Positions 9,636 through 18,047 of a DNA stretch of 64,000 bases are shown here, in pieces. The position numbers and the translations under genes are program-made. Every line of letters starts with the position of its first letter. Within the stretch, counting starts at the first letter, position 1. The notes under the pieces were generated by a model. The model searched no databases. It saw nothing but the letters and a program-made list of their open reading frames with translations, and was not told the DNA's origin. The stretch lies in contig JAFPZY010000015.1 of the NCBI GenBank assembly GCA_017417025.1, positions 1-64,000 of the forward strand, read 5' to 3'. The stretch is from Paludibacteraceae bacterium. Its GTDB lineage: Bacteria > Bacteroidota > Bacteroidia > Bacteroidales > Paludibacteraceae.

Positions 9636-10494
9636 ATATCTTCAGTTTCTTGCTGCGCAGAGCGTCCTCGTACAGCGCGTTTCTGCGCGAGTCTAAATAG
9701 CCTTTCTGGCGCTCTGTCAGTATTATTTTTTTTATCTCGTTGCGGGCCATGTCTATCGGCATCAGTTCGCCCGCTACATGTTTGTCGGTTACTTGCAGCC
9801 AGTAGGTTGATACTGAGTCCTGAACCTCTATCAGAGCGTGTTTTTTCAGTTGCTCCTGCAATATGTCTGTGCTTGTTGGCAGGCGCAGAAGTATCTGGTT
9901 GGCCGTGTGCCAGTCGTCGGTAAACAGCTCATAACCTGTGGCATACTGGTAGGCGTACTTTTCTATCTTCTCCATGTTCTCCTCGTCGTGTGCACCCAGC
10001 CACTTGCGCAGTTTGTCCTGCTTGGGAGCGCCGTTGGGGAACACCATCAGTATCCCTTTCACTATGCTTTCGGTCAGCACAAACTCCTTCTTGTGAGCCT
10101 CATAAAACTGTTCCACTAACGTGTCGTGCACTGTCTGCGGCATCTGCGACAGCAGACGCTGCTCGTACTCGTGCATGTACAGCGACCGTCTGTATTCCTC
10201 AACCATCGCCTCTGTCTCTGCCGACTTGTAGCCCGCCGCCTTCTCATATTGGAGGATATCGGTCGCCCACTGCCTTATATATTGCTCCGCCACACGTGCG
10301 CTGTCCTCCGGCTCTAATCCCGAAGTCAGTTCCCATAGTTCCGCACTGCTCAGCGTCTTTCCGTTAAGCTCTGCCGCTATGCCTGACTGCCGTTTGTGCC
10401 TGAACATGTCGCAACCCGTCAAAAGCACCGCCGCCGCAATAAACATCGCCGCCTTCAGTGCCGGCCTCGTGTATGTTAGTATTCCTCTTTTCAT
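9619..10494 (-). CDS. Lipoprotein related to SurA-type chaperones, no isomerase domain
   Basis: A 291-residue lipoprotein: signal peptide with lipobox LLTGC (Cys about 28). The mature part is helical and resembles the N-terminal chaperone region of SurA/PpiD proteins: a start like AAELNGKTLSSAELW, then LVEQFYEAHKKEFV and a C-terminal RNEIKKIILTERQKGYLDSRRNALYEDA. I see no PPIC domain. It is the first gene of the outer-membrane assembly operon and is read from the promoter near 10770-10801. A role as a membrane-anchored chaperone is inferred from context. Confidence 0.7.
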   Translation of the reverse strand: MKRGILTYTRPALKAAMFIAAAVLLTGCDMFRHKRQSGIAAELNGKTLSSAELWELTSGLEPEDSARVAEQYIRQWATDILQYEKAAGYKSAETEAMVEEYRRSLYMHEYEQRLLSQMPQTVHDTLVEQFYEAHKKEFVLTESIVKGILMVFPNGAPKQDKLRKWLGAHDEENMEKIEKYAYQYATGYELFTDDWHTANQILLRLPTSTDILQEQLKKHALIEVQDSVSTYWLQVTDKHVAGELMPIDMARNEIKKIILTERQKGYLDSRRNALYEDALRSKKLKIYEKND

Positions 10495-10536
10495 TTCTTT
10501 GGGTTAGTATTCTTTTCCGTTCCTCTTTTTCATGCC

Positions 10537-10638
10537 TCTTGATAAGCCTTCTTTTGTTATCTTCCTCTTTTTATGATAAGTATTCTTCTGTTATCTCCCT
10601 CTTTTTATGATAAGTATTCTTCTGTTATCTCCCTCTTT
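10537..10638. repeat. 34 bp tandem repeat, three units
   Basis: Units start at 10537, 10571 and 10605; the second and third are nearly identical (core gataagtattcttctgtt). A diverged gataagtattttt follows at 10650 with a longer spacing. It lies in the leader of the surA-like operon. Confidence 0.85.
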
Positions 10639-10769
10639 TCATGTTTCTTGATAAGTATTTTTCTGTTGTAAGTTTTCCTATTTCATATCTTTTCACAGTC
10701 CTGTTTCTTTTTGTCAAAACCTTCTTCTCTTTTTTCCTTGTTTTTTTAGTCACTCTTTGTTTCAACCTG

Positions 10770-10801
10770 CAAAGATACGTCAAAAACTCACTTTTTCCAA
10801 A
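10770..10801 (-). promoter_or_regulatory. Promoter of the outer-membrane assembly operon
   Basis: On the minus strand TTTG (10801-10798), 20 nt, then TATCTTTG (10777-10770). The leader to the lipoprotein ATG at 10494 is about 270 nt and contains the 34 bp tandem repeat. Confidence 0.75.
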
Positions 10802-11213
10802 TTTTTTTACTTTTTTCCAAATATTTCCGCCTTTTCTTGATGTTTTTTTCTTGTTTTTATTGTTTTCATCGGCAAAGATATATCTTTTCCACTATCTCAG
10901 TGTAGTTTTAGTGTCTGATTTGGCACTTTTATGTCTTTTTTGGCTCGTTTTGGTACAATACTTTCCCCTATGCGGTTATCTCGCTTGCGAAAAGTCCGTA
11001 AGAATTAGCAAAGTGCCTGTAATGAGTTCGCAAGAAAGTGATGTTGCTTATCATTTGACATATTGTCGGCTTTTGTTTGCATTTGCTTACATTTTGCCAT
11101 TTTGCTTTTCTCTGATTTTTTCTGCTGTTGTTTTGCTGTCGTCTCCGAGTCGTCTCTTGGTCCTTTTCGAGTGACAAAATGTAATGTTTTTCTCTTAGTT
11201 GCTTGTCATTTGT

Positions 11214-12275
11214 CTATTTTCTTAAGTTCCACAGCTTGTGTCCCTCAATTTCCATGCCAAGTTGCATCCCCTCCGGCATTTTGGGAGCTTTTACGCCGTC
11301 GCCGAGAAGGACCGGCGCAACTTCAATGTGCATCTCGTCCCACAAGCCGCTTTCAATCACGCTGTGTAGCAGTTGCGCCCCGCCTTCCACAATAAGCGAG
11401 TGTATGCCGCGCGAGGCAAGGTCGGAGAGGATAAACCCGAAGTCGGTCCGCTCTTTGTAAACTATAGTCTCCGCCCCGCCGGAGAAGATGTTGTTTTCCG
11501 GACTTATGAGTCCGTGTCTGTCGGGCACTACCCGCACGGGGTCTCTGCCCGCCCAGCGGGTGGTACGCAGCTTGGGGTTGTCAAGCAGTGCCGTGCGCGT
11601 CCCCACCATTATTGCCATGTTCTCCGCCCGCATCTTGTGCACCAGCTGCTTCGTCACTGCGCTTGACAGCACTACAGGGCCTTCGTTTTTCTTTATTTCA
11701 TCGGCACTTTCCGCCTCTTCTCCCTGTGCTTTTTTCGCCGTGCTTGCTGATGTTATTTCCCTGTTTTTGTCAAGAAAACCGTCTGCCGACTGCGCCCATT
11801 TCAGTATCACGTACGGGCGCTTTTTCTCGTGCAGGCATAAAAAGCGGCGGTTCAGTTCGCGGCACTCGTCTTCCAGCACTCCCGTTGTGACCTCTATGCC
11901 CGCCTCCTCCAGCATGGCTATGCCTTTGCCCGCCACAAGCGGATTGGGGTCTTTCATGCCTGCCACAACCCGTCTTACCCCCTTTTCTGTAATCAGTTTC
12001 GCGCAGGGCGGCGTTTTCCCGTAATGGCTGCACGGCTCCAGCGACACATACAGCGTGCACTCGCCCATGTCAATGTTTTTGCTGCTTTCCTCCATCCGAC
12101 GCTCCGCGTCGCGGAAGCACTCCACCTCCGCATGCGGACCGCCGTATTGGCGGTGCCATCCCTCGCCGGCAATCTCGCACCTGCCTCCTGCCTCATGCAC
12201 CAGCACTGCCCCCACCATCGGGTTCGGAGCCACGTAGTAGCACCCTAATCGTGCCAGCTGCAGGCACCTGCGCAT
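11214..12275 (-). CDS. ribD: Bifunctional riboflavin deaminase/reductase
   Basis: RibD carries out the second and third steps of riboflavin synthesis: deamination, then reduction of the pyrimidine intermediate. The N-terminal deaminase has the zinc motifs HAEVE and PCSHYGKTPPC; the C-terminal reductase has KWAQSADGF and the VEGGAQLLHS segment. The open frame extends to 12347, but the promoter -7 box lies inside that extension. I chose the ATG at 12275 because aggagg lies about 8 nt before it, the leader is about 25 nt, and the conserved MRRCLQLA start follows. A GTG at 12302 would be nearly leaderless. Length from 12275 is 353 residues, normal for the family. Confidence 0.93.
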   Translation of the reverse strand: MRRCLQLARLGCYYVAPNPMVGAVLVHEAGGRCEIAGEGWHRQYGGPHAEVECFRDAERRMEESSKNIDMGECTLYVSLEPCSHYGKTPPCAKLITEKGVRRVVAGMKDPNPLVAGKGIAMLEEAGIEVTTGVLEDECRELNRRFLCLHEKKRPYVILKWAQSADGFLDKNREITSASTAKKAQGEEAESADEIKKNEGPVVLSSAVTKQLVHKMRAENMAIMVGTRTALLDNPKLRTTRWAGRDPVRVVPDRHGLISPENNIFSGGAETIVYKERTDFGFILSDLASRGIHSLIVEGGAQLLHSVIESGLWDEMHIEVAPVLLGDGVKAPKMPEGMQLGMEIEGHKLWNLRK

Positions 12276-12306
12276 ATACCTTATGTCGTCCTCCTGTTTC
12301 ACGTTG

Positions 12307-12338
12307 CAAAGATACAACAAAATCCTGCTTTTTCCAAA
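12307..12338 (-). promoter_or_regulatory. Promoter of ribD
   Basis: Minus strand TTTG (12338-12335), 20 nt, TATCTTTG (12314-12307). Its position decides the ribD start, since transcription must begin near 12300. Confidence 0.8.
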
Positions 12339-12416
12339 TATTTTCACCCCTTATAGTGCATTTTTGTCCCTAAACCGGCATTTGGCGTCCCTCGGCACGT
12401 GCAAATCCCACATTCA

Positions 12417-12448
12417 TTTGTCCGCCACGCTTCTTTTTGCTATCTTTG
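12417..12448 (+). promoter_or_regulatory. Promoter of the acyl-CoA ligase gene
   Basis: TTTG 12417-12420, 20 nt, TATCTTTG 12441-12448. Leader of about 65 nt to the ATG at 12521. Confidence 0.75.
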
Positions 12449-12520
12449 TCCTGAATTTGCTGAAAACGGCACAGGCGGCAGGCCTGCAGAAATAGCATAT
12501 AATAATAAATAAGGAATAAT

Positions 12521-14146
12521 ATGAAACACTATTTTTCGTACATCCAGGATGTGATGAACAGCAACTGGAACGGCGGTGCTGTTACTGACTTTCAGGGGTC
12601 TGTTTCTTACACCTATGGCGAGATGGCGGCCAAAGTGGCCTGGCTTGGTATTCTTTTTGAAAAACTCGGACTCCGTGCTGGTGACAAAGTCGCCATTTGC
12701 GGGCGCAACAGCTCCAACTGGGGAGTGTCGTATCTCTCGGTGGCTGCAGCACGCGGCGTGGTGGTAAGTATTCTGCCTGACTTCACGAGTGAGAGCATAC
12801 ACGAACTGGTCAATCACTCTGACGCAAAAATCATGTTCGTCGGCTCATGGGTGAAGAGCCGTCTCGACTTCGACAAGATGCCCGCAATCGAGGCCTTTAT
12901 CTCGATAGAGGATTTCTCGGTGCTGAAGTCGAAAACTGCCGTTGAATACAAGGAAATCGACGATGCGTTCGCGCAGAAATATCCCAACGGCTTCTCCGCG
13001 CGCGACGTGCATTATCCTATTGACAATTTTGACGAAGTCGCCCTCATCAACTACACCTCCGGCTCCACAGGGTCGCCCAAAGGAGTGATGATTACGCACC
13101 GGAGCCTCTCCTCTAACGTCATTTTCGGTCAGGACCACATTCCCAACAATCCTTCTCTCACCTACGTGAGCATGCTCCCGCTCGCCCACATGTTCGGCCT
13201 TATGTTCGAGTTCCTTTACCAGATGGCGGGCGGCACTCATGTCTATTTCCTGACAAAGAGCCTTACGCCCACTATGCTGCTTTCCGCCTTCAGCGAGGTG
13301 CACCCTTACATGATTCTCACTGTCCCGCTTGTGGTGGAGAAGATCTTCCAGAAGAAGGTTCTGCCTGCCATCAACAAGCCTCTTGTGAAGGTGCTGTGGT
13401 ACACTCCGCTTGTTAATATACCCATCCGCCGCAAGGTTTATACGCAGGTTATGAACGCCTTCGGCGGCAAACTGCAGCACCTGATTATCGGTGGCGCGGC
13501 TCTCAACAAGGATGTTGAGAAATGTCTGCGGCAGATTCATTTCCCCTATCTCTGCGGCTACGGCATGACCGAGTGCGGTCCGCTTATCTGCTATGAGGAG
13601 TGGCGCAAATTCCGTTTCGGCTCTTGCGGCAAAGTGGTTGACCGCATGGAACTGCGCATCGACTCCGACAACCCGAGCAAGCACGAAGGCGAGGTGCAGG
13701 TGCGCGGGGCTGCCGTTATGCGCGGCTACTACAAGAACCTGCAGGCGACCGACAACATCTTCACCGAGGACGGCTGGATGCGCACCGGCGACATCGGCCT
13801 GCTTGACAAGGACGGCAACCTCTTCCTGCGCGGCCGCTCGAAGAACATGATTCTTGGTGCCAGCGGGCAGAACATCTATCCGGAGGAGATAGAAGACAAA
13901 CTGAATTCTCTGCCCTCTGTGGCCGAATCGGTGGTTGTTGATCGTGACGGACGGCTTGTAGCCCTTGTTTATCCGGAAGACTATTCACCGGAGAAGAAGA
14001 AAGAATTTGAGGCTGTTATGGCTGACAATCTGCAGAAACTCAACCGCCTGATGCCGGCATACTCGAAGGTCAGCGACATAGAGATTGTGGAGCAGGAATT
14101 TGAAAAAACACCCAAGAAAAGCATCAAGCGTTTTCTCTATAAGTGA
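12521..14146 (+). CDS. AMP-binding long-chain fatty acid/acyl-CoA ligase
   Basis: A 541-residue adenylate-forming enzyme that most likely activates fatty acids to acyl-CoA for lipid synthesis or uptake. The P-loop motif TSGSTGSPKG is near residue 177, the GYGMTECGP motif near 347, and the hinge/ADP-forming region TGDIGLLDKDGNLFLRGRSKN near 425. The C-terminal small domain ends EKTPKKSIKRFLYK, with the expected lysine near the end. It is monocistronic between ribD (divergent) and tRNA-Met. Substrate chain length cannot be told from sequence. Confidence 0.88.
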   Translation: MKHYFSYIQDVMNSNWNGGAVTDFQGSVSYTYGEMAAKVAWLGILFEKLGLRAGDKVAICGRNSSNWGVSYLSVAAARGVVVSILPDFTSESIHELVNHSDAKIMFVGSWVKSRLDFDKMPAIEAFISIEDFSVLKSKTAVEYKEIDDAFAQKYPNGFSARDVHYPIDNFDEVALINYTSGSTGSPKGVMITHRSLSSNVIFGQDHIPNNPSLTYVSMLPLAHMFGLMFEFLYQMAGGTHVYFLTKSLTPTMLLSAFSEVHPYMILTVPLVVEKIFQKKVLPAINKPLVKVLWYTPLVNIPIRRKVYTQVMNAFGGKLQHLIIGGAALNKDVEKCLRQIHFPYLCGYGMTECGPLICYEEWRKFRFGSCGKVVDRMELRIDSDNPSKHEGEVQVRGAAVMRGYYKNLQATDNIFTEDGWMRTGDIGLLDKDGNLFLRGRSKNMILGASGQNIYPEEIEDKLNSLPSVAESVVVDRDGRLVALVYPEDYSPEKKKEFEAVMADNLQKLNRLMPAYSKVSDIEIVEQEFEKTPKKSIKRFLYK

Positions 14147-14172
14147 TTTTTTTGCAGATTTTTGCCAAATAA

Positions 14173-14204
14173 TTTGCACAGTTCGGAAAAAAGCCGTACC
14201 TTTG
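14173..14204 (+). promoter_or_regulatory. Promoter of tRNA-Met
   Basis: TTTG 14173-14176, 20 nt, TACCTTTG 14197-14204. The block tttgcacagttcg also occurs at the tRNA-Pro promoter. The transcript would carry an 85-90 nt 5' extension to be removed. Confidence 0.8.
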
Positions 14205-14299
14205 CACCCGCTTTTCACCGGAAAGCTGTCTTTTGATAGAGACTTTACAGTAAGAGAAGGATTGTTAATACAGTAAAAAATCTTTTCGGTGACTGCGAT

Positions 14300-14373
14300 G
14301 GCGGGGTAGCTCAGCTGGTTAGAGCGCATGATTCATAATCATGAGGTCCCCGGTTCAATCCCGGGCCCCGCTA
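14300..14373 (+). tRNA. tRNA-Met (CAT), elongator type
   Basis: A 74 nt cloverleaf: acceptor ggcgggg/ccccgct, D-arm gctc/gagc, anticodon stem catga/tcatg with loop ttcataa (CAT), T-arm ccggg with ttcaatc, discriminator A. No encoded CCA. Position 1 pairs with 72 (G-U), unlike the initiator at 38817-38888. A CAT tRNA modified to read isoleucine AUA cannot be fully excluded. Confidence 0.93.
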
Positions 14374-14379
14374 CAGGAA

Positions 14380-14414
14380 AATCATTGCAGCCTTTGGGGT
14401 TGCAATGATTTTTT
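14380..14414 (+). terminator. Rho-independent terminator after tRNA-Met
   Basis: 10 bp stem aatcattgca / tgcaatgatt (14380-14389, 14401-14410) followed by a T run. Confidence 0.85.
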
Positions 14415-14490
14415 GTAGGCAACAGTCTATAGTCGAAAGTCGGAAGCCTGATTAGTCGTCAGCCGTCAGGTCAAAAGCAGGAGACAGAAA

Positions 14491-14524
14491 AGCAGGAGAA
14501 AGCGTGTGTGCGCTTTCTCCTGCT
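14491..14524 (-). terminator. Hairpin downstream of ssb
   Basis: A perfect 14 bp stem (14491-14504 with 14511-14524) around the loop tgtgtg, placed 67 bp after the ssb stop. It can act in both directions. Confidence 0.7.
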
Positions 14525-14590
14525 GTATTAAGGGTCTCCGATGCGGGAGTCTTTCTCCTGTGCCTCACAGGAGTTCCCCCTCTGGTGATG

Positions 14591-15064
14591 TCAGAAGATG
14601 TCGTTCTCGTCGATGGTGTCGCTTGCGGGCACTTCGGGCAGACTGACTTCGTCTTCGTTGTTGTCGTTATAGCGGTTGTTGTCGTTTTGGCGGTTGTTCT
14701 GCTGCTCTTTGCCGAGGTTTCTGTACTCTTCGGGGCGGTACAGAATCTGCACGTTTTCGGCAATCACTTCCGTCTTGCGGCGTATCTGTCCGTCTTTCTC
14801 CCAGCTGCGTGTCTGCAGTTTGCCTTCGATATAGAGTTTCATGCCTTTGCGCACATGGCGTTCAGCCCATTCGGCAAGGTTGCGCCAGAGTGCAATCGAA
14901 TGCCAGTCTGTTTTGTCGGGCACCTGTGTGCCGTTCTGCATAATGTAGCCTCTTTCGGTGGTTGCAAGAGGGAAATTGGCAATGGCTACACCGCGATCCA
15001 AATAGCGCACATCCGGGTCAGAGCCCACGTTTCCGATAAGAATCACTTTGTTTACTGATGACAT
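14591..15064 (-). CDS. ssb: Single-stranded DNA-binding protein
   Basis: SSB coats single-stranded DNA and recruits repair and replication partners. The 157-residue protein has an N-terminal OB fold (about 1-110: NKVILIGNVG, WHSIALWRNLAEWAERHVRKG, LYIEGKLQTR). A flexible Asn/Gln-rich linker (115-140) follows, then an acidic tail ending DENDIF. The tail has the acidic-residues-plus-Phe form needed for partner binding. It has its own promoter (15128-15158) and a strong downstream hairpin, so it is probably monocistronic. Confidence 0.96.
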   Translation of the reverse strand: MSSVNKVILIGNVGSDPDVRYLDRGVAIANFPLATTERGYIMQNGTQVPDKTDWHSIALWRNLAEWAERHVRKGMKLYIEGKLQTRSWEKDGQIRRKTEVIAENVQILYRPEEYRNLGKEQQNNRQNDNNRYNDNNEDEVSLPEVPASDTIDENDIF

Positions 15065-15127
15065 AGTAGTGTTGTGGTTTTAGTTAAGTTTTGTTAATAC
15101 TTTTGTGTTTGTTTTTGTTTGGTTATG

Positions 15128-15158
15128 CAAAGATACAGCCTTTTTCCGAGAAAACAAA
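15128..15158 (-). promoter_or_regulatory. Promoter of ssb
   Basis: Minus strand TTTG (15158-15155), 19 nt, TATCTTTG (15135-15128). Confidence 0.7.
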
Positions 15159-15209
15159 ACAAATAAAACTTTTTTAACAAAAATTAAGTGTTTTCCCCCT
15201 ATTTTAGGG

Positions 15210-15764
15210 CTAAAACGGCACATTTCCCTCTGCAATCAGGCGGTCGGAAAGCTCCCTTATCGCTCCGTCGCCTCCTTTGCGCGCAAGCCTTGTTATGCCT
15301 TCTGTCCGCCTTACTTCCTCCACTGCATTGGCGGGGCATGCGGCTATGCCGGCTTCGCGCAGCAGGTCGATGTCGTTGATGTCGTCGCCTACGTAGCACA
15401 CTTCGTCCAGACCTATGCCCATCTCGCGGCATATATCTTTGCAGGCCTCAAGTTTGGTCCGGAACGGCAGCCTTGCCGCTTCTGCGGATGCGGGGGCGTG
15501 GCGCAGCACTTCGCCTCTGTCTTTCTGCCTGCCGACACCCATATACAGATAGTCAAGCCCCAGTTTGCGCGCGCGGTTGAGCACAATGTCTGTCGTCTCG
15601 CTTGTCAGTATGCCGCATTTGACGCCGTGCTGCATGAGCATTACCATGCCCATCCCGTCATACACGTTGAAGCGCTTGAGTTCGTCACCTTGTGCGCTGT
15701 AGTACATGCTCCCGTCGGTCATGCAGCCGTCCACATCGCTCAAAAACAGCCTGATTGGTTTCAT
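15210..15764 (-). CDS. kdsC: KdsC-like HAD phosphatase (KDO 8-phosphate phosphatase family)
   Basis: A 184-residue HAD phosphatase of the C0 type without a cap domain, as in KdsC, which removes phosphate from KDO-8-P in LPS core synthesis. The nucleophile motif DVDGCMTDG is at residues 10-18 (Asp10, Asp12); ILTSETTDIV carries motif II and YVGDDINDIDLL motif IV. The open frame runs up to 15854 but crosses the promoter; the ATG at 15764 begins the conserved MKPIRLFLSDVDG. It is divergent from the heptose/glycosyltransferase operon, consistent with a shared LPS theme. A related sugar-phosphate substrate is possible. Confidence 0.85.
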   Translation of the reverse strand: MKPIRLFLSDVDGCMTDGSMYYSAQGDELKRFNVYDGMGMVMLMQHGVKCGILTSETTDIVLNRARKLGLDYLYMGVGRQKDRGEVLRHAPASAEAARLPFRTKLEACKDICREMGIGLDEVCYVGDDINDIDLLREAGIAACPANAVEEVRRTEGITRLARKGGDGAIRELSDRLIAEGNVPF

Positions 15765-15793
15765 TCTTTCTCTGTTTTGGTAATAACTGACTG

Positions 15794-15824
15794 CAAAGAT
15801 ACAAAAAAAACGCAAATATCCAAA
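15794..15824 (-). promoter_or_regulatory. Promoter of kdsC
   Basis: Minus strand TTTG (15824-15821), 19 nt, TATCTTTG (15801-15794). Its -33 end lies just beside the -33 box of the divergent promoter at 15830. Confidence 0.7.
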
Positions 15825-15829
15825 ATTTA

Positions 15830-15861
15830 TTTGCATTATCTTCATTTTTTTCATATCTTTG
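15830..15861 (+). promoter_or_regulatory. Promoter of the glycosyltransferase/heptose operon
   Basis: TTTG 15830-15833, 20 nt, TATCTTTG 15854-15861; leader of about 20 nt. It is back to back with the kdsC promoter. Confidence 0.75.
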
Positions 15862-15886
15862 CAGTCTGAAAAACCTGAGCATAGCT

Positions 15887-17017
15887 ATGCGCATAGTCAT
15901 TCTGGGGACGGCATGGCCCTATCGCGGCGGCCTTTCGGCGTTCAACGAGCGCCTGGCACGCCAGTTCATGGCGGAGGGGCACGAGGTTGAGATACTGACA
16001 TTCACCATGCAGTATCCCGCTTTCCTTTTCCCGGGCAAAACACAGTACTCCGACGACCCTGCGCCCGAAGGTCTGCGTATCCGCCGCGTGCTCAACAGCG
16101 TCAGCCCCCTCTCGTGGTGGCGCACGGGCAGGCTTGTGCGCAGCATGAAGGCCGACTTGCTGGTCATCAAGTTCTGGATTCCGCTCATGGCTCCCTGTCT
16201 GGGTACGGTGGCGCGTATGGCGCGGCGCGGCGGCACAAGGGTGGTTTCCGTCCTTGACAATGTCATTCCCCACGAACCGCATTTCTGGGACACGGTGCTT
16301 GTGCGCTACTTCGTCCGCAGCATCGACCGCTTTGTCGCCATGTCTGACAGCGTGTTGCGCGACTGCGGGCGTTTCGACCGCAAGGCTCCCAAAGTCCTCT
16401 GCCCGCACCCGCTTTACGACAACTTTGGCGAGCCTCTTCCGCGGCAGGAGGCGTGCCGTCTGCTCGGCTTGGACGAGAGCTTCACCTACCTGCTCTTCTT
16501 CGGCTTCATACGCGACTACAAAGGGCTGGACTTGCTCATGCGGGCGTACTCCGACCCGAGGCTGGCCGCAAACGAAAAACTGCGCCTCATCGTGGCTGGC
16601 GAGTTCTACAACAACGGTGGGCAGTATGCCGTGCTTGAGCGGCAGCTGGGCGAAACGGGGCGCATCATCTGGCACACCGACTTCATCCCCGACGACAAGG
16701 TGCGGCTCTATTTTTCGGCGGCTGACCTCATCGTGCAGCCCTACAAGACCGCCACTCAGAGCGGCGTGACCCAGATTGCCTACCACTTCTGCAAACCCAT
16801 GCTCGTAACGAGGGTGGGGGGCCTGGCAGAGATTGTCCCGCACGGCAAGGTCGGCTATGTGTGCGAGGTCGATCCGCAGTCGGTGGCCGATGCTGTTGCC
16901 GATTTTGCGGACCATATCGGCGACGAAGCGTGGCATGCTGCCCTGCAACGGAATATAGAAACAGAAAAACAAAAATATGCGTGGTCGCGCATGACCGCCG
17001 CAATAACAAAACAGTAA
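15887..17017 (+). CDS. Glycosyltransferase, GT4 family, GT-B fold
   Basis: A 376-residue cytoplasmic glycosyltransferase with an N-terminal acceptor domain (GTAWPYRGGLSAFNERLA, residues 7-24). The C-terminal GT4 domain has LLFFGFIRDYKGLDLL (about 203-218), WHTDFIPDDKVRLYFSAADL and the donor-binding VQPYKTATQSGVTQIAYHF, where family members have a Glu-x7-Glu-like motif. It is the first gene of the operon and is followed after 4 bp by hddA, so a heptose from the GDP-heptose made by the next three genes is a plausible donor. This is inference from position. Confidence 0.85.
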   Translation: MRIVILGTAWPYRGGLSAFNERLARQFMAEGHEVEILTFTMQYPAFLFPGKTQYSDDPAPEGLRIRRVLNSVSPLSWWRTGRLVRSMKADLLVIKFWIPLMAPCLGTVARMARRGGTRVVSVLDNVIPHEPHFWDTVLVRYFVRSIDRFVAMSDSVLRDCGRFDRKAPKVLCPHPLYDNFGEPLPRQEACRLLGLDESFTYLLFFGFIRDYKGLDLLMRAYSDPRLAANEKLRLIVAGEFYNNGGQYAVLERQLGETGRIIWHTDFIPDDKVRLYFSAADLIVQPYKTATQSGVTQIAYHFCKPMLVTRVGGLAEIVPHGKVGYVCEVDPQSVADAVADFADHIGDEAWHAALQRNIETEKQKYAWSRMTAAITKQ

Positions 17018-17021
17018 CACT

Positions 17022-18047
17022 ATGTTGGTCAGAAGCAAGGCACCGCTCCGCCTGGGGCTTGCGGGAGGAGGCACCGACGTGTCCCCGTACTCCGACCTCT
17101 TCGGCGGGGCAATACTCAACGCCACCATCTCGCTCTACGCCTACACCACCATCGAGCCGCTCGACAACGGCAAAATCATCTTCTCCTCGCCCGACACGGG
17201 GCAGGAGGAAGTGTATGACTCCGCTGAGGTGCTTGACACCGACGGCTTTTTCGTCCTCAGCAAGGGGGTCTATAACCGCGTGGTGCGCGATTTTACGCAC
17301 AAGCCGCTCTCGCTGCGCATCACATGCCATGTCGATTCGCCCGCAGGCAGCGGGCTCGGCACAAGCAGTACGCTGGTTGTCAGCATTCTGGGCGCTTTTG
17401 CCGAGTGGCTCAAGCTGCCTCTCGGCGAGTATGACATTGCGCGGCTCGCATACGAAGTCGAGCGTATTGATCTGGGCATGGCGGGCGGCAAGCAGGACCA
17501 GTATGCCGCCACTTTCGGCGGGTTCAACTACATGGAGTTCCTCCCCGACGACAAGGTCATCGTCAATCCCCTCCGCATAAGGCAGCGCTATCAGGACGAA
17601 CTTGCGCACAACCTCCTGCTCTACTACACGCAGACCAGCCGCGTCAGTGCGGACATCATCAAGGGGCAGGTGCGCAATGTGAGCGACCGCAGGCAGTCAT
17701 CCATCGAGGCCATGCACCGACTCAAAGAGCAGGCCGTCTGGATGAAGGAATGTCTCCTCAAGGGCGATATTGACGCAATAGGGGAAATACTCAATTTCGG
17801 CTGGGAGCACAAGAAACGCACCGCCGAAGGCATCAGCAACCCTATGCTTGACAGCATCTACACCACCGCTCTTGCCGCCGGAGCCACAGGAGGAAAGGTC
17901 AGCGGCGCAGGAGGAGGGGGATTCATGTTCTTCTATTGCCCCGCCACCACCCGCTATGCCGTAGAGAAAGCACTCTGCGCGCAGTTCTCCGGACAAGTCA
18001 AAAGATACGAATTTACACAGGAAGGACTCAAAACATGGACATTATAA
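17022..18047 (+). CDS. hddA: D-glycero-D-manno-heptose 7-phosphate kinase (GHMP family)
   Basis: HddA phosphorylates D-glycero-alpha-D-manno-heptose 7-phosphate to the 1,7-bisphosphate. The 341-residue GHMP kinase has the opening RSKAPLRLGLAGGGTDV (AGGGTD at 14-19), the ATP-binding GSGLGTSSTL near 109-118, and the C-terminal GGKVSGAGGGGFMFF loop. The next gene is gmhA, whose ATG lies 13 bp inside this one. Presence of gmhA and a guanylyltransferase-phosphatase fusion next door supports HddA rather than another sugar kinase. Confidence 0.92.
   Translation: MLVRSKAPLRLGLAGGGTDVSPYSDLFGGAILNATISLYAYTTIEPLDNGKIIFSSPDTGQEEVYDSAEVLDTDGFFVLSKGVYNRVVRDFTHKPLSLRITCHVDSPAGSGLGTSSTLVVSILGAFAEWLKLPLGEYDIARLAYEVERIDLGMAGGKQDQYAATFGGFNYMEFLPDDKVIVNPLRIRQRYQDELAHNLLLYYTQTSRVSADIIKGQVRNVSDRRQSSIEAMHRLKEQAVWMKECLLKGDIDAIGEILNFGWEHKKRTAEGISNPMLDSIYTTALAAGATGGKVSGAGGGGFMFFYCPATTRYAVEKALCAQFSGQVKRYEFTQEGLKTWTL

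Larger units (their letters stand above)
10495..11213 (+). other. 719 bp intergenic region, T-rich on the plus strand
   Basis: It holds the minus-strand promoter at 10770-10801, a 34 bp tandem repeat at 10537-10638 and long T-rich tracts. A second sequence resembling a -7 box (caaagata) is at about 10873. The 177-codon plus-strand open frame here is mostly Phe/Leu from the T tracts and crosses the promoter, so I do not call it a gene. Confidence 0.6.

Noticed and set aside
10641..11174. 177-codon Phe/Leu-rich membrane-like frame
   Set aside because: It is produced by T tracts, crosses the promoter of the minus-strand operon and has no plus-strand promoter.
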